Positions 16,829-25,470 are shown, counted from the first letter of the stretch. The stretch: 35,355 bases of DNA from [Limnothrix rosea] IAM M-220 (GCF_001904615.1 NZ_MRBY01000042.1:1-35355), one strand, 5' to 3'. The notes: a model not told the origin generated them from the sequence alone. Numbers and translations are program-made.

Positions 16829-17022
16829 ACGTCAGTTATCGATAAGAATGTAGCCAAAATTCTTTAGAGAAAAGGAGATACGGAGAGGGAGAGACACGGG
16901 GAAGCCACGAAAATTTGCATTTTTTGAAAGCTAGTAGGATTGTTTGCATAGAAACATCTCCCGATCTCTCGCTCTCCCATTCACCGCGTCGTACTTCCGA
17001 GCATGCTTAAGCAAAACTCACG
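16829..17022 (-). mobile_element. MITE-like element, copy 2 (subfamily A, complete)
   Basis: A 194-bp non-coding element in reverse orientation. Its ends, ACGTCAGTTATCGATAAG and the reverse complement of CTTAAGCAAAACTCACG, are imperfect inverted repeats. It is bracketed by an exact 8-base target duplication TTTTGTTA (16821-16828 and 17023-17030). The right copy of this duplication supplies the TAA stop of the DUF2079 gene (17028-17030). One strand is strongly purine-rich. It is about 96% identical by eye to copy 1 over the shared 161 bases. No transposase is encoded, so movement would need an enzyme acting in trans. The 8-base duplication fits several IS families, so I do not name one. Confidence 0.85.
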
Positions 17023-17027
17023 TTTTG

Positions 17028-18719
17028 TTACCCACGCGGTTTGCTTAAAAGCGGCTCAATAACTGCATCTCGGTAATTTTGCCAAGCAGCCATAGCCTCA
17101 CTATTTTCAGTTTGATGTTTGGTGAGTAGGATGACCCCATCTCGGAAATCAATGACGCGATAATCCCGTGTGGCGATCGCCTGTGAGATGGCTGCCGTAT
17201 AAGACTTAAGGCGATTAAAATCACCCTTAAACGCATTTTGGTAACGCACTAAACGCCAGAGATCCGCCACAATATAATCGACTTCTTGCACTTCGCCCCC
17301 ATCATCCCGAAACTCTAAACCACTAAGACGAATAATGGCACGGCGGCTAGATAGGTGAGGAATAATATGGGTCGTACCAGAAACACTAGCATCCTGCGGA
17401 ATCTGCCCAATCATCCGATGAATATCAGCACTGCGCTGCCACTGCTCAAGTGGCGAGACATAAACCCAAGGTTGGATGGAATCCGGAATCACAAAATACA
17501 AACTACGATTCGGATTGGCGGCGATCGTAAAAATAAGCGACAGAGTAATACAGGTCAACCAGAACCTCTTAAAAAACAGCGACATCTGCCGCGGCTGACG
17601 CGGTGCATCTTTCTTGAAAAAATTGCCAAAACTTTCCCCAGACCACCACAAAATTGTGCCGTAACAAAGACCCGGCACAACCGCAAGGGCATAGCGAATA
17701 TTAATCACTAAAACCGAAAATCCCTTACCCAACAACAGTTTTGACAAAGGAAAACCCGCCATAATCCAAGCACTAGGGGCGATCGCCGGTATTAGCGCAA
17801 ACGGCAAAAAATGACCAACAAGATAACTAACCGTCCGATCAACAGGCGTAACCAACTCCCTGATCAAAAGTAGCGGATTAGACAACATCGCCAGCAAAAT
17901 ATCAAGAGTCGAAGCCTCAGTCGCATCCGTATATTGACCAAACCGCTCCAACATAAACCGTTTCGACACATCATCCGAAAAGATCGGCATAATAACGTTC
18001 GTCAAAGCCAAAATATAACCAAAACTAAAAACACAGACCGCCGCTCCAATCCGAGGAAACCGCCTACTGAGGAGCATATATGCACCGACCCCAAATAAAA
18101 CAATGCCACTATCCTCCCGAATAATAACAATGAGAGGACACATTAAAACAAAGAGCCACCACCAGCGTTTTTCCATCGCCAACAACAGCGTAAACATGAA
18201 AAAAGGCAACTGGAAATTATCATGAAAATTCCCCAGCGTTGGCCCAAGAACAGCATTAGCTCCGTAATAGCTAAAAGTAATCCAACGGGCAGGCACAGGA
18301 TCTAAATATTGCCGTGCAAGCACATAAAGTACCAGTCCCGCAGCCGATAAAAAAGTGATAAGAAAAACAGCAAGAGTCGCAGCATCCTGAAAAAAATAAT
18401 AGATCGGCAGCCACAACAACAGAGCTGGCGTAAAATGTTGCCCTAAGCGATGGTAGCTAACACTTGGAATTTCTCCCGCATGAACAACATTTGTAGAAAG
18501 CTGAGAAGAAAGAGTACTTTGAAAAAATCTACCATGGGCACTATTCCACATGACCTGATTAAAAATACCTTGGTCATAGGAAGAATAAAAAGTGAAGTGG
18601 CGATGTAAAACCAAAGCCATACAAACACTGAAGAATATCCCTGCAACAACCAATACAGGCCGCCATTCTGCTTTTTTTACCGGAGCTTGCCATGACGCTA
18701 GTTGCTCTAGATTCACCAT
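17028..18719 (-). CDS. DUF2079 family membrane protein (GT-C-like)
   Basis: A 563-residue multi-spanning membrane protein. The first span (about residues 21-40) is followed by the DUF2079 N-terminal signature FYSSYDQGIFNQVMWNSAHG, where the Asp-Gln pair is the likely functional residue of the first outer loop. About ten further hydrophobic segments run to residue 420, then a soluble C-terminal domain (about 425-563). DUF2079 proteins resemble GT-C glycosyltransferases that use lipid-linked sugars, but no substrate is established here. The stop codon lies inside the target duplication of MITE copy 2, and copy 3 lies about 260 bases upstream of its start, so the gene is framed by two elements. 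It is transcribed on its own. Confidence 0.85.
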   Translation of the reverse strand: MVNLEQLASWQAPVKKAEWRPVLVVAGIFFSVCMALVLHRHFTFYSSYDQGIFNQVMWNSAHGRFFQSTLSSQLSTNVVHAGEIPSVSYHRLGQHFTPALLLWLPIYYFFQDAATLAVFLITFLSAAGLVLYVLARQYLDPVPARWITFSYYGANAVLGPTLGNFHDNFQLPFFMFTLLLAMEKRWWWLFVLMCPLIVIIREDSGIVLFGVGAYMLLSRRFPRIGAAVCVFSFGYILALTNVIMPIFSDDVSKRFMLERFGQYTDATEASTLDILLAMLSNPLLLIRELVTPVDRTVSYLVGHFLPFALIPAIAPSAWIMAGFPLSKLLLGKGFSVLVINIRYALAVVPGLCYGTILWWSGESFGNFFKKDAPRQPRQMSLFFKRFWLTCITLSLIFTIAANPNRSLYFVIPDSIQPWVYVSPLEQWQRSADIHRMIGQIPQDASVSGTTHIIPHLSSRRAIIRLSGLEFRDDGGEVQEVDYIVADLWRLVRYQNAFKGDFNRLKSYTAAISQAIATRDYRVIDFRDGVILLTKHQTENSEAMAAWQNYRDAVIEPLLSKPRG

Positions 18720-18977
18720 AGATGTATTACCGCCAAAATCACCCCAAAAATCTTATCAGTTCTAGGAAACAATCAGAATTTCTCTCAGTCCCAACGACCC
18801 CAGTGAATTATCTTTCAGAAATACATTAAGCCTTGTAACAAATATAATTATCAGAAAAAGACTCTTTTATCCATTGCCAAGATCGGAGATATTCACCAAA
18901 TAAAAATCAAGAAGTAAAACTTATAACCCAATAATTTTTTTAGGGTTTTAGTCGGATTTCACTTGCGTATTTATTTA

Positions 18978-19172
18978 ACCTGAGTTCGGTTTAAGCATGG
19001 TCTGGAATGACGACGCGGCGAAAGGGAGAGGGAGGGATGGGGCGATTTTTTATTCAAACAATTCTAATGCGGGTGTCCGTTGATGTCCCGTATCTTCCCC
19101 TCTCCGTGTCTCCCTATCCCAATGTTCCCGTGTCTTCAAGGCATTCGGATAACTCCTTAACCCGAACTGACG
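18978..19172 (+). mobile_element. MITE-like element, copy 3 (subfamily B, complete)
   Basis: A 195-bp non-coding element. The left end CCTGAGTTCGGTTTAAGC matches the reverse complement of the right end (CGTCAGTTCGGGTTAAGG) at 14 of 18 positions. TTATTTA is repeated at both sides (18971-18977 and 19173-19179), giving a 7-base duplication, possibly 8 originally with one base lost. It resembles copy 4 closely but lacks an 11-base internal segment. The right end is about 50 bases past the stop of the neighbouring glycosyltransferase-like gene. The AT-rich interval 18720-18970 to its left shows no gene or convincing signal. Confidence 0.85.
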
Positions 19173-19221
19173 TTATTTAGCCTTGATTTATATCAAAAAA
19201 AGTAGTTTTTTGAAGATCGCC

Positions 19222-20769
19222 TTAGGCTTTACGGCGATAATGCCTGACATTCAAATCATTTGGTATTAGCTCATAGTCATCTTTTAAATAGTTGCTAGCC
19301 ATCTTGCGTAAAATATTTTGTCGACCTGTAAATAAAACTTGGGCTGGTTTATACTCTTGAAAAATATAGTCAACATCCTGTTGATTAAAATTTCCTGTAT
19401 TAAAGCGTTTTTGGGATAAAACTGCCATAATCGGAGGCACAGTTAAAGGACTGGTAAAACTATAAATTGGGTTGTCCACAAATAGCCATTTACTTTGTGG
19501 CTGGTAATTGTCTTCTATTAGTTGGTTGATTTTAGTAAGTTTTGCTGTCCGCTCAACTAGCTGTTCATATCTTTGGTGGCGGGTATATAGGCTGTAGGGT
19601 ACAGATAATGTTGGAGCAAGTAGGGCAATAATTAATAATGCGAAAATGCAATGTTTGAAAAGTTTCTGTTTTTTTGATTGATGAGTATCTGATAATGATT
19701 TCCAGAGCTTTGTAAAAATATCAAAGCATTTCTGTAGGCCTATCCCTGTCAGCCATAGGGCGGGAAAGGATAATAATGGTAGATAGTGAGTCCATAGGGG
19801 TCTGTAGGTCATAAAAACGAGAAGTACAGTCCCTAAGATCGTAATTGGCAGGATTGTTTTCTCGTTTCTATAGATAGTGCTAAAAATTCCAATGAGGACT
19901 AAAGGGACGTATTCATAGTCCTGAAAAATGAATGATAAAAAAACAAGAATACTTCTGTTGTATGACCAGCCATCATCTGCATTGACTTGTGCTTGTAGGT
20001 GAGGCTCTAGGAGTTGGGACAAATTTAATGAGTCGGATAATACGCCGATGAGTATAAATCCAATGAGCATGCAACCTGTCCAAAAAAGTGGATATTTAAG
20101 GTTTTGTATATGCTTTGTTTTTGAGGTTTTGTCTTTGGTTTTGTCTTGAATTGTATTTCTTGATTTGAGTAGCAGGAAAAGCAAAATAGCTGGGATGTAA
20201 ATGGCGGTAATCAGTTTTGTTTGTAATGCGCATGCAAATATTAGGCCAGAGCTGATTAGCCATAGGGTATTTTTCTTTTGATGGTAAATGGTAACTAAAT
20301 AAATACTTAAAACGCCGAGACTTAGGCTTGGTAAGCCGACTTTAATGGCTTGGCTGAGTTCTAAAAATTCTGATGATGTGATGAGAAGAGTGATGGTTAG
20401 AAAGGATACTAGCGGCGTAACTGTTTGCTGCAGAATTCGGGCAAAGGACCACACGAAAATAGTTGCAAATACTAGTGTCATGGTGCGGGCTGCGAGAATT
20501 GTTTCGCCAAAAAGCTTGAGCCAATGAAATAGCAGAAAGGTGTGTAGGGGAGGCTGATCATTCCAGATGTCGGTGTAGAGTTGAAAGCCTTCTTTGAGGA
20601 GGGAGACTTTGGCTAGTTGGTAGCTTTCGTCTGTGCTAATCTGAAAAATCCCTTCTGCGGGCATAATCCAACGGCTGATGAGGATTAGGGTTAATGGAAC
20701 TAGGAGGTCGATGGTGATATGTTTCTGCCACTGTGGCTGGTTTGGTGAGGAACGCTTCGACAGATTCAT
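19222..20769 (-). CDS. ArnT/PMT-like glycosyltransferase family membrane protein
   Basis: A 515-residue membrane protein of the GT-C (glycosyltransferase 39/ArnT-like) type. After a first span (about residues 20-37) comes the outer-loop signature FQISTDESYQLAK (acidic Asp-Glu pair) and LYTDIWNDQPPLHTF, typical of dolichyl- or undecaprenyl-phosphate sugar transferases. About ten more hydrophobic segments follow, with a Lys/Thr-rich loop near residue 205-220 and a soluble C-terminal part. The donor and acceptor are unknown; cell-envelope polysaccharide or protein glycosylation is likely. The gene is visibly more AT-rich than its neighbours and has no HIP1 site that I could see, which suggests horizontal acquisition. 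MITE copy 3 lies just past its 3' end. Confidence 0.88.
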   Translation of the reverse strand: MNLSKRSSPNQPQWQKHITIDLLVPLTLILISRWIMPAEGIFQISTDESYQLAKVSLLKEGFQLYTDIWNDQPPLHTFLLFHWLKLFGETILAARTMTLVFATIFVWSFARILQQTVTPLVSFLTITLLITSSEFLELSQAIKVGLPSLSLGVLSIYLVTIYHQKKNTLWLISSGLIFACALQTKLITAIYIPAILLFLLLKSRNTIQDKTKDKTSKTKHIQNLKYPLFWTGCMLIGFILIGVLSDSLNLSQLLEPHLQAQVNADDGWSYNRSILVFLSFIFQDYEYVPLVLIGIFSTIYRNEKTILPITILGTVLLVFMTYRPLWTHYLPLLSFPALWLTGIGLQKCFDIFTKLWKSLSDTHQSKKQKLFKHCIFALLIIALLAPTLSVPYSLYTRHQRYEQLVERTAKLTKINQLIEDNYQPQSKWLFVDNPIYSFTSPLTVPPIMAVLSQKRFNTGNFNQQDVDYIFQEYKPAQVLFTGRQNILRKMASNYLKDDYELIPNDLNVRHYRRKA

Positions 20770-20823
20770 AGAGTGGCGTTTGTGATGGTTTTTAGTGGGT
20801 TATGGGTGGGTTTTGATGGGGGG

Positions 20824-20847
20824 GGTGATCGAAAAGGTGATCGAAAA
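20824..20847. repeat. Tandem 12-mer next to a G-run
   Basis: GGTGATCGAAAA is present twice in tandem (20824-20835 and 20836-20847), directly after a run of eight G (20818-20825). It lies in the 82-base gap between the glutathione transferase-like gene stop and the membrane glycosyltransferase start. It may be a slippage-prone site. Confidence 0.6.
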
Positions 20848-20851
20848 ATGG

Positions 20852-21847
20852 TTAGGAAATGGAGTTTGACTTGACGATCGCCGCACGGTTATGGGGCATT
20901 GTAAAGGCGTTGGGGTCAATACTAAAAGGGACAATACCGCTAGGATTTAGGGGAAAGAGGGAAGTGTAATACTCGCGTTTGATGGTTTCGAGGGGGCAGG
21001 TTGCTGGGATACCGGGTTGTTGATAAATATCCCGTAGGTATCCCCAAAGGTTTTCATAATCACGGATGCGGCGGCGATCGCACTTGAACAAGCTGTGATA
21101 AACAAGGTCAAAGCGAATCAATGTCGTAAACAATCGCACGTCGCAGAGGGTGATTGTATCGCCTAAAAGATAACGGCGATCGCCCAACCTTTTATCGAGT
21201 AAATCTAGGGTTTCAAAAAGATGGGTGACGGCTTCGTTGTAGGCGCTTTGGGTTGTGGCAAAACCGCACTTATAAACGCCATTATTGACGGTGCAGTAAA
21301 TCAAATCGTTGAGGCGATCGCCCTCTTTCTGTAAATCTTCTGGATATAAATCTCGCTCTGGATTTTTTGCCCACTCATTGAAGTGATCGTTGAGCATCAC
21401 AATGATTTCTGAGCTTTCATTATTGACAATTGAATTCGTTTCGCAATCCCACAAGACTGGCACAGAACACCGCCCTGAATACCTTGGTTGTGCCAATTGA
21501 TACAGTTCTTTCATACTGCGACAACCCGTTGGGTCATTTTCTAAGCGCCATCCACCTACCGACACATCGGCGATCGCCACACTCATCTCAATGCAATCTT
21601 CCAAGCCTTTTAAAACCCGCGTCACCATCGTGCGGTGCGCCCAAGGACAAGTTAAACCGACATATAGCCGATAGCGTTTGTTTGCTGCTGGAAATTTCTC
21701 AGAACCAATAGAATCCCGAAATTCACTTTCTGCCCGCCGGAAATTACCTTGGCGATCGCTCGGCGCAAGTTGTGACATCATGGTTTGCCACATCGTTTTC
21801 CAGACAAACTGAACCGTCTGAATTAGAAACTTAGGGGGGATTGCCAT
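20852..21847 (-). CDS. Glutathionyl-hydroquinone reductase-like glutathione transferase (YqjG/ECM4 family)
   Basis: A 331-residue protein of the Xi-class glutathione transferases. The active-site cysteine is Cys67 in LYVGLTCPWAHRTMVTRVLK, the signature of this group. The length matches YqjG (about 328 residues) rather than ordinary 200-residue GSTs. The C-terminal all-helical domain includes LGDRRYLLGDTITLCDVRLF. The family removes glutathione from glutathionyl-hydroquinones and so returns quinones to the pool; in a photosynthetic cell this would be a quinone-protection step (inference). The ATG start is at 21845-21847. It stands alone, with the GTPase/coiled-coil operon about 60 bases upstream on the same strand. 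Confidence 0.9.
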   Translation of the reverse strand: MAIPPKFLIQTVQFVWKTMWQTMMSQLAPSDRQGNFRRAESEFRDSIGSEKFPAANKRYRLYVGLTCPWAHRTMVTRVLKGLEDCIEMSVAIADVSVGGWRLENDPTGCRSMKELYQLAQPRYSGRCSVPVLWDCETNSIVNNESSEIIVMLNDHFNEWAKNPERDLYPEDLQKEGDRLNDLIYCTVNNGVYKCGFATTQSAYNEAVTHLFETLDLLDKRLGDRRYLLGDTITLCDVRLFTTLIRFDLVYHSLFKCDRRRIRDYENLWGYLRDIYQQPGIPATCPLETIKREYYTSLFPLNPSGIVPFSIDPNAFTMPHNRAAIVKSNSIS

Positions 21848-21905
21848 CTAAAAATATATGGAAAAAATTATGGAGAAATATATCAGCTCGAGCTTAAGCT
21901 TAAAT

Positions 21906-22928
21906 CTATTTGTTCCACATTTGAGCGAGCTGTTTCGTTTTTAAGCCTGCTTCGATTGCTTCCAAAACCCGCGTCATGCCCGTTGTTTTAATAATTTCAA
22001 AGGACTTGTTAGCCTTTTTACAAGCTTCCATTGCCCGTTCTGTCATGGAGTGGCTAGCATAACCCGTAATAATCAAAATTAAATCGTAGTTATTAACCTG
22101 CGCCTCCCCTTGGGCAGAGAGTTGTAGGCCATCTTGTTCGCTGTACCACTGCAACTCAACTTGGGAATTTCGCAGACGATTCCGGACAGCCGTTTGCAGG
22201 CGATCGTGGCCGCCAAAGACTAAAACTTTACCAAAAAGATTTGAGTACAATTCGGGTCTTTGGTCTGATTTGCGGTGGCGGGATTTGGGCTGGATATTGG
22301 GGTGATGGTCGGTGCGGGAGCGGTTTTCGAGGGCTTTATTGTAAATAAAAGTTAGGGTCTGCTCGTGGGTTCCCCGCAGTCGAGCCACGGGGCCTTCTTC
22401 GCTATATTCGTTAATTTGGTTAATGAGCGCGTCGACAATTTCTTCTAATGCTCCTATTTCTTTCAGGTCTTCGACATAACCGCGGACGGCGATCGCCGCA
22501 TCTGTAGCGCTAAAAAAATCCTGTTGGTCATAGACCATATCTAATAAATCCTGTCGTAAATCTGACTGCCATTTTTGCAGTTGCTCGCGGGCTTTTTCTT
22601 CTAAAAGTCTTTCTTCCCGTAGAACAAGTTGACTATCAACAATTTCTGCCGCTTTTTCTGGTATTTCAGCTATTTCTCGCCGAATATCGTTGGCTTTTTC
22701 TTGCAGTTGACTAATAATTTCGGCATTTTGATAACCTTCTGCACGATAGGTACTAATCATTTCTTCGACTTTTTTAAGCAGAGGCTCTAATTTATTTTTG
22801 CGCTGCCGGACAATTTCTTGATATTGTGCGTCGCGCTGCTGCTGTAATTTACGTTCCTCTAGGTCTGTTTTGGCAGCGGATAATAGATTCTCGACTGATG
22901 CTTCTAAATTTTCGAGTTCAATATCCAT
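21906..22928 (-). CDS. Coiled-coil protein with a C-terminal DUF2325-like domain
   Basis: A 340-residue protein. Residues 1-145 are a long charged coiled coil (many Glu, Lys, Gln; MDIELENLEASVENLLSAAK at the start). A mixed segment follows to about 220, then a basic linker (KSRHRKSDQRPE). Residues 233-330 look like DUF2325: KVLVFGGHDRLQTAVRNRL, a hydrophobic strand DLILIITGYASHSMT, then a conserved helix and the IIKTTGMTRVLEAI end. DUF2325 is of unknown biochemical role. The gene lies 42 bases after the GTPase gene on the same strand, so the two are cotranscribed. The long helix could place the C-terminal domain at a membrane-bound GTPase partner (inference). Confidence 0.8.
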   Translation of the reverse strand: MDIELENLEASVENLLSAAKTDLEERKLQQQRDAQYQEIVRQRKNKLEPLLKKVEEMISTYRAEGYQNAEIISQLQEKANDIRREIAEIPEKAAEIVDSQLVLREERLLEEKAREQLQKWQSDLRQDLLDMVYDQQDFFSATDAAIAVRGYVEDLKEIGALEEIVDALINQINEYSEEGPVARLRGTHEQTLTFIYNKALENRSRTDHHPNIQPKSRHRKSDQRPELYSNLFGKVLVFGGHDRLQTAVRNRLRNSQVELQWYSEQDGLQLSAQGEAQVNNYDLILIITGYASHSMTERAMEACKKANKSFEIIKTTGMTRVLEAIEAGLKTKQLAQMWNK

Positions 22929-22970
22929 GACTTTTGTAATTATTAAAAAAATATTTTTGATCTTAACTAC

Positions 22971-24398
22971 TTACGTAGCAGTTTGGGGCGATCGCCGCTC
23001 CAGTACTTTTTGGGAAAATGACTGGAGAAATTTACTCCGTTGATTTTGCTCAAACATCGTTTTCAAGATGCGCCCTAGCTTTTCGAGATTGATCGTCTCA
23101 GATTGTGACTGGAGAGGTTGTTCTTGGAAATACTGAATGAGGCTTAAACCAGCAATGTGAGTGAGATAGGCGGCACTAATGCCCTGTACTGCTCCCCCTG
23201 CAACATAGGTGACGATATTGGTTTTTAAAACCCCGGCGATCGCCTGAGTGGAGAGTTCGACCAGACCGAGCTGAATCATTTGTTTCCCAAGGGCGGTGGC
23301 GATCGTTTGGGCTTGGGAAAGAGAAATTCTCTGTTGATAAACTGTACCTAAATCCACGATCATTTGCCCTGTGACAGCGGCGGTGGCAAGGAGATCTAAG
23401 GCGGCGACAGGATTCGCAAAGGTTGCTCCTGCGGCTAACCATTGATATTTTTCGAGAATAGGCATTGCCTTTTGACGACGAAGCTGTGTCAATTGTTCTT
23501 TCGCTTGATGTTGAACCAGTCTCGCAGTACGCCAAATCGTTGACCAAACTAACTGCTGTTTAATTTCTGGATTGTCCAAAAGCTGTTGCAGAGAAGTTTG
23601 AATCGTTTCTAAATCTGCTTCTGGTTGCTCCAAATATTCGGTTTCTGTGCCGTCTGCCTCAATTTTTTTAACCTTGATGGGCTGGGGCGCGGCGGTAATC
23701 CCGATGACATTCTGGGCGGCGATCGCCGGAAAAACATGACGACGAAGTTGAGAGAGGATTAATTCCCGCTGTTCCGATTGATATTGATCCTGTTTATTGA
23801 AAAGCAGAATAATTTTTTGGCGAGCCTGAACCCAATGCTTGAGCGTATCCCACTGGGAAGCCATTAAATCGCCCGTGACGAGAAACAGTACAAAATCCGC
23901 GGCAAAAACCTGAGATTGGGTCGCTTGGTCGTAACTTACTAAGTCAGTAAATAATGGTTGCGTCTCAATGAAAGAAACATTTAGATCAGATTTTTCTAAA
24001 TATTGCTTAAGGGTTGTTTTGCCAGTACCGCGTCCGCCGGCGATCGCCCCCATAATTTCAGTGCGGTCAAATTGTTGGGGAAGTTCTGTAAGTTTGCTTG
24101 TCAGTTGCGAGAAATCTTGGTCGGGAGCCTCTGCCTGTAGCGCCTTTACCCAATCTTGAGCATTATTAATCGCTTGCTCCACATCTTTTTTTGTCAGTGG
24201 ATTGGTCACATCATCCGTTATTGCGGCGGGTTGCTTTTGTTTCCAGAGCATCAACCCACCTGCGGCGATCGCCCCCCAAAACAGCCATTCCCCAAGGTCA
24301 AAAACACTAGCCTGCCAGCGGCTCAGAACCGCTAAACCTAAGGACAAACCCAGTCCGCCAACCAAAATCGGTTTTTGCATTTGCCTACCCATCCGCAT
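22971..24398 (-). CDS. Membrane-associated GTPase with a C-terminal DUF697-like domain
   Basis: A 475-residue protein. Two N-terminal hydrophobic segments (about residues 11-26 and 37-51) suggest membrane anchoring. The G1 loop GGRGTGKTT lies at 121-129 and the G4 motif NKQD at 201-204, but a clear G3 DxxG was not found; the ETQPLFTDL stretch stands where it should be. The C-terminal 300-450 region (ATAAVTGQMIVDLGTVY, AGGAVQGISAAYLTHIAGLS) is hydrophobic and resembles DUF697. The start may be MQKPI at residue 7. The protein therefore probably acts as a membrane-bound GTP switch with the coiled-coil protein encoded 42 bases downstream. Confidence 0.82.
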   Translation of the reverse strand: MRMGRQMQKPILVGGLGLSLGLAVLSRWQASVFDLGEWLFWGAIAAGGLMLWKQKQPAAITDDVTNPLTKKDVEQAINNAQDWVKALQAEAPDQDFSQLTSKLTELPQQFDRTEIMGAIAGGRGTGKTTLKQYLEKSDLNVSFIETQPLFTDLVSYDQATQSQVFAADFVLFLVTGDLMASQWDTLKHWVQARQKIILLFNKQDQYQSEQRELILSQLRRHVFPAIAAQNVIGITAAPQPIKVKKIEADGTETEYLEQPEADLETIQTSLQQLLDNPEIKQQLVWSTIWRTARLVQHQAKEQLTQLRRQKAMPILEKYQWLAAGATFANPVAALDLLATAAVTGQMIVDLGTVYQQRISLSQAQTIATALGKQMIQLGLVELSTQAIAGVLKTNIVTYVAGGAVQGISAAYLTHIAGLSLIQYFQEQPLQSQSETINLEKLGRILKTMFEQNQRSKFLQSFSQKVLERRSPQTAT

Positions 24399-24526
24399 CT
24401 AACAACTGATTTCTATATGCTACTGCGAAACGGTATGAGGCTTAAGTACGACGGGCGATCGCGCATATTCTTTGAAGAAATATTAAACGGACGACTTCAA
24501 TACGCTCTTTTGTAGGTTTGAAAAAA

Positions 24527-24560
24527 TTGACAGTGGGGATTTTTGCATAACTTCCCCCAC
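24527..24560 (+). promoter_or_regulatory. TTGACA box with overlapping inverted repeat before the XDD3-like gene
   Basis: TTGACA (24527-24532) looks like a -35 box. Directly after it, GTGGGG (24533-24538) pairs with CCCCAC (24555-24560). No standard-spaced TATAAT follows. The 24399-24612 interval between the divergent GTPase and exported-protein genes holds this hairpin and nothing else I could identify. It may be an operator for a repressor. Confidence 0.35.
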
Positions 24561-24612
24561 CGCAAACGATAAGTAAATACAAGTACAAATTAAAAAACTC
24601 AAATCAATAACT

Positions 24613-25470
24613 ATGATTCATCGTTTTGGACTAAGCGCCCTTATGCTCGCAGGTGTAATTGCTGTAGCCCCCAGTGCTAATGCTTTCAGCGCCAAAGGTT
24701 GGCAATATTCAATGGATTCGTTTAACGATAGTAGCGGAGGATTGCCTGGTGGTGGGTCTGGTGTTGGGGAAAATACCAACTATGAAATTCGCGGTATTGC
24801 GACGCAACTTTTTGATGGAAAATTAAGAATTGGTATTCAGTCTAATCTTGGTATCCATGGAGCTTCCAGTCAGTATGCTGATGATGGTCACATTCATTGG
24901 GGAGACATCATCATTAACACGGCTTGTGAAGCCCTTGATAATGTCGGAAAAGAGTCACTCTTCGGTATTCGTTTTGCCCAAGACAATGAATCTGGGGTTC
25001 AACAAGTAGGGTTATTTAAAAACATCACTCTATTTGAGAAAGCTGATGAAAATGGCAATCCTGGAGCAAATCTTGCAGGTCATAATCAGTGGGTTAGAGA
25101 TAGAAAGGGAAACCCAAGTTTTGGAAACTTAGCAAATGGCTACTTTAATGAAAATACTCATGTTGATACGTTGATTCGCTCTGGTGAATATGTAAGCGGC
25201 GTAAACATTATTCAAGATACAAGTGGCTGGGATTTAGACGGCTTTGACGGATTGCGTGGTCAGATTTTGGGTCTAGAAGTAGATATTAGCTCTCTCGCTC
25301 TGAGTAATGGACAGACTGTTTGCCTTCATGCCTCAGCTGAGTGTAATAACGATATTGCAGGTGGTCAATTTGTCTATGATGTGCCGACTCCTGCGGCGGT
25401 TTTACCTGTCTTGAGTGGTTTGTTTGCGGCGGCAAAGCGTAAGAACAAAAAAGAAGAAGCACTCGGCTAA
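24613..25470 (+). CDS. Exported protein with PTPA-type C-terminal sorting tail (XDD3-like)
   Basis: A 285-residue secreted protein. Signal peptide MIHRFGLSALMLAGVIAVAP with cleavage probably after Ala24 (SANA). The body begins GWQYSMDSFNDSSGG and includes YEIRGIATQLFDGKLRIGI, DDGHIHWGDIII and LFGIRFAQDN, the pattern of the XDD3 exosortase-dependent surface protein group as I remember it. The C-terminus VPTPAAVLPVLSGLFAAAKR plus a basic KNKKEE end is a PTPA-CTERM tail: a Pro-Thr-Pro-Ala motif, a hydrophobic stretch and a basic end. This implies processing by an exosortase-type enzyme that is not in this window. Two cysteines lie near residues 235-245. It is divergent from the GTPase operon and ends at a terminator. 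Confidence 0.85.
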   Translation: MIHRFGLSALMLAGVIAVAPSANAFSAKGWQYSMDSFNDSSGGLPGGGSGVGENTNYEIRGIATQLFDGKLRIGIQSNLGIHGASSQYADDGHIHWGDIIINTACEALDNVGKESLFGIRFAQDNESGVQQVGLFKNITLFEKADENGNPGANLAGHNQWVRDRKGNPSFGNLANGYFNENTHVDTLIRSGEYVSGVNIIQDTSGWDLDGFDGLRGQILGLEVDISSLALSNGQTVCLHASAECNNDIAGGQFVYDVPTPAAVLPVLSGLFAAAKRKNKKEEALG

